Assembly (NCBI RefSeq): GCF_020215705.1
Contig: NZ_JAIWNB010000037.1
Span: 31,059 to 95,058 of the forward strand
Length of the DNA: 64,000 nucleotides
Reading direction: 5' to 3'
From: Nonomuraea aurantiaca
GTDB lineage: Bacteria > Actinomycetota > Actinomycetes > Streptosporangiales > Streptosporangiaceae
Shown: piece by piece, positions 63,921 through 64,000 of the stretch
How positions within the stretch are numbered: the first letter of the stretch is position 1
Layout: each line of letters opens with the position of its first letter
Notes under the pieces: generated by a model
Told to the model about the DNA's origin: nothing
Database searches by the model: none
The model's input: only the letters and a program-made list of their open reading frames with translations
Position numbers and translations under genes: made by a program

Positions 63921-64000
63921 ATGCTCACCGTAGTCCCCGACCCCGCCGACGGCGACCGTCGCATGACCGATGGCCTCGTCTCCGCCGCGCTGATCGACGA
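63921..64000 (+). CDS. Start of an unidentified gene (cut by right edge)
   Basis: An ATG at 63921 has GGGAAGG seven bases upstream. The frame is open to the window end and reads MLTVVPDPADGDRRMTDGLV and a few more residues. Too short to identify. Confidence 0.5.
   Translation, partial: MLTVVPDPADGDRRMTDGLVSAALID

Overview
The window is 64 kb of high-GC actinomycete chromosome. Gene content (DasR-type GntR regulator, the pdtaS-whiB1 neighbourhood, an RsbW/SigF-type sigma pair, nickel superoxide dismutase with its maturation protease, fused 2-oxoglutarate dehydrogenase Kgd, an NsdA-like regulator) points to a filamentous actinomycete. The family Streptosporangiaceae (for example Nonomuraea) is my best guess, but that is inference. 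I see no rRNA or tRNA gene, insertion sequence, prophage or CRISPR array.

Layout. 0-16 kb is core and regulatory: a two-component system cut by the left edge, a thermonuclease-like protein, dasR, pdtaS and whiB1, a lipid kinase, rsbW-sigma factor, sodN/sodX, a polar amino acid ABC transporter, a malic enzyme and an NsdA-like regulator. 16-25.6 kb is the most unusual part: six consecutive minus-strand genes for secreted trypsin-fold proteins. The two at the 5' end of the array keep the His-Asp-Ser triad. The other four keep His and Asp but have Asp (GAC) where the nucleophilic Ser should be. Most are separated by strong hairpin terminators, and the four variants start at TTG or GTG, so they look individually transcribed.

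25.9-40.8 kb is mixed metabolism: a thiolase-like protein, a VapBC pair, an MDR oxidoreductase, a DUF2236 oxygenase, a PadR/DUF4097 pair, a small DUF6104 gene, kgd, an ArsR-MFS pair with a symmetric double operator, and an MBL-fold hydrolase. 40.8-45.9 kb is a sulfur-acquisition operon. It opens with a probably leaderless 22-residue cysteine-containing leader peptide, followed by a sulfonate-type ABC transporter, a DszA/NtaA-type monooxygenase, an FMN reductase and a flavin reductase. The genes overlap by a few bases and are probably translationally coupled.

48.1 kb to the right edge is a surface-polysaccharide cluster: a UDP-sugar dehydrogenase, four GT4-type glycosyltransferases, an O-antigen ligase/polymerase-like protein, a Wzx-like flippase, a GT39-like membrane glycosyltransferase, and two 783-residue paralogous membrane proteins in opposite orientation that bracket the middle of the cluster. 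The right edge cuts a new gene that is preceded by a long stem-loop.

Operators, promoters and terminators listed here come from visible symmetry and spacing only. Start codons were moved from the longest frame to the start best supported by a ribosome binding site, an overlap or family length.
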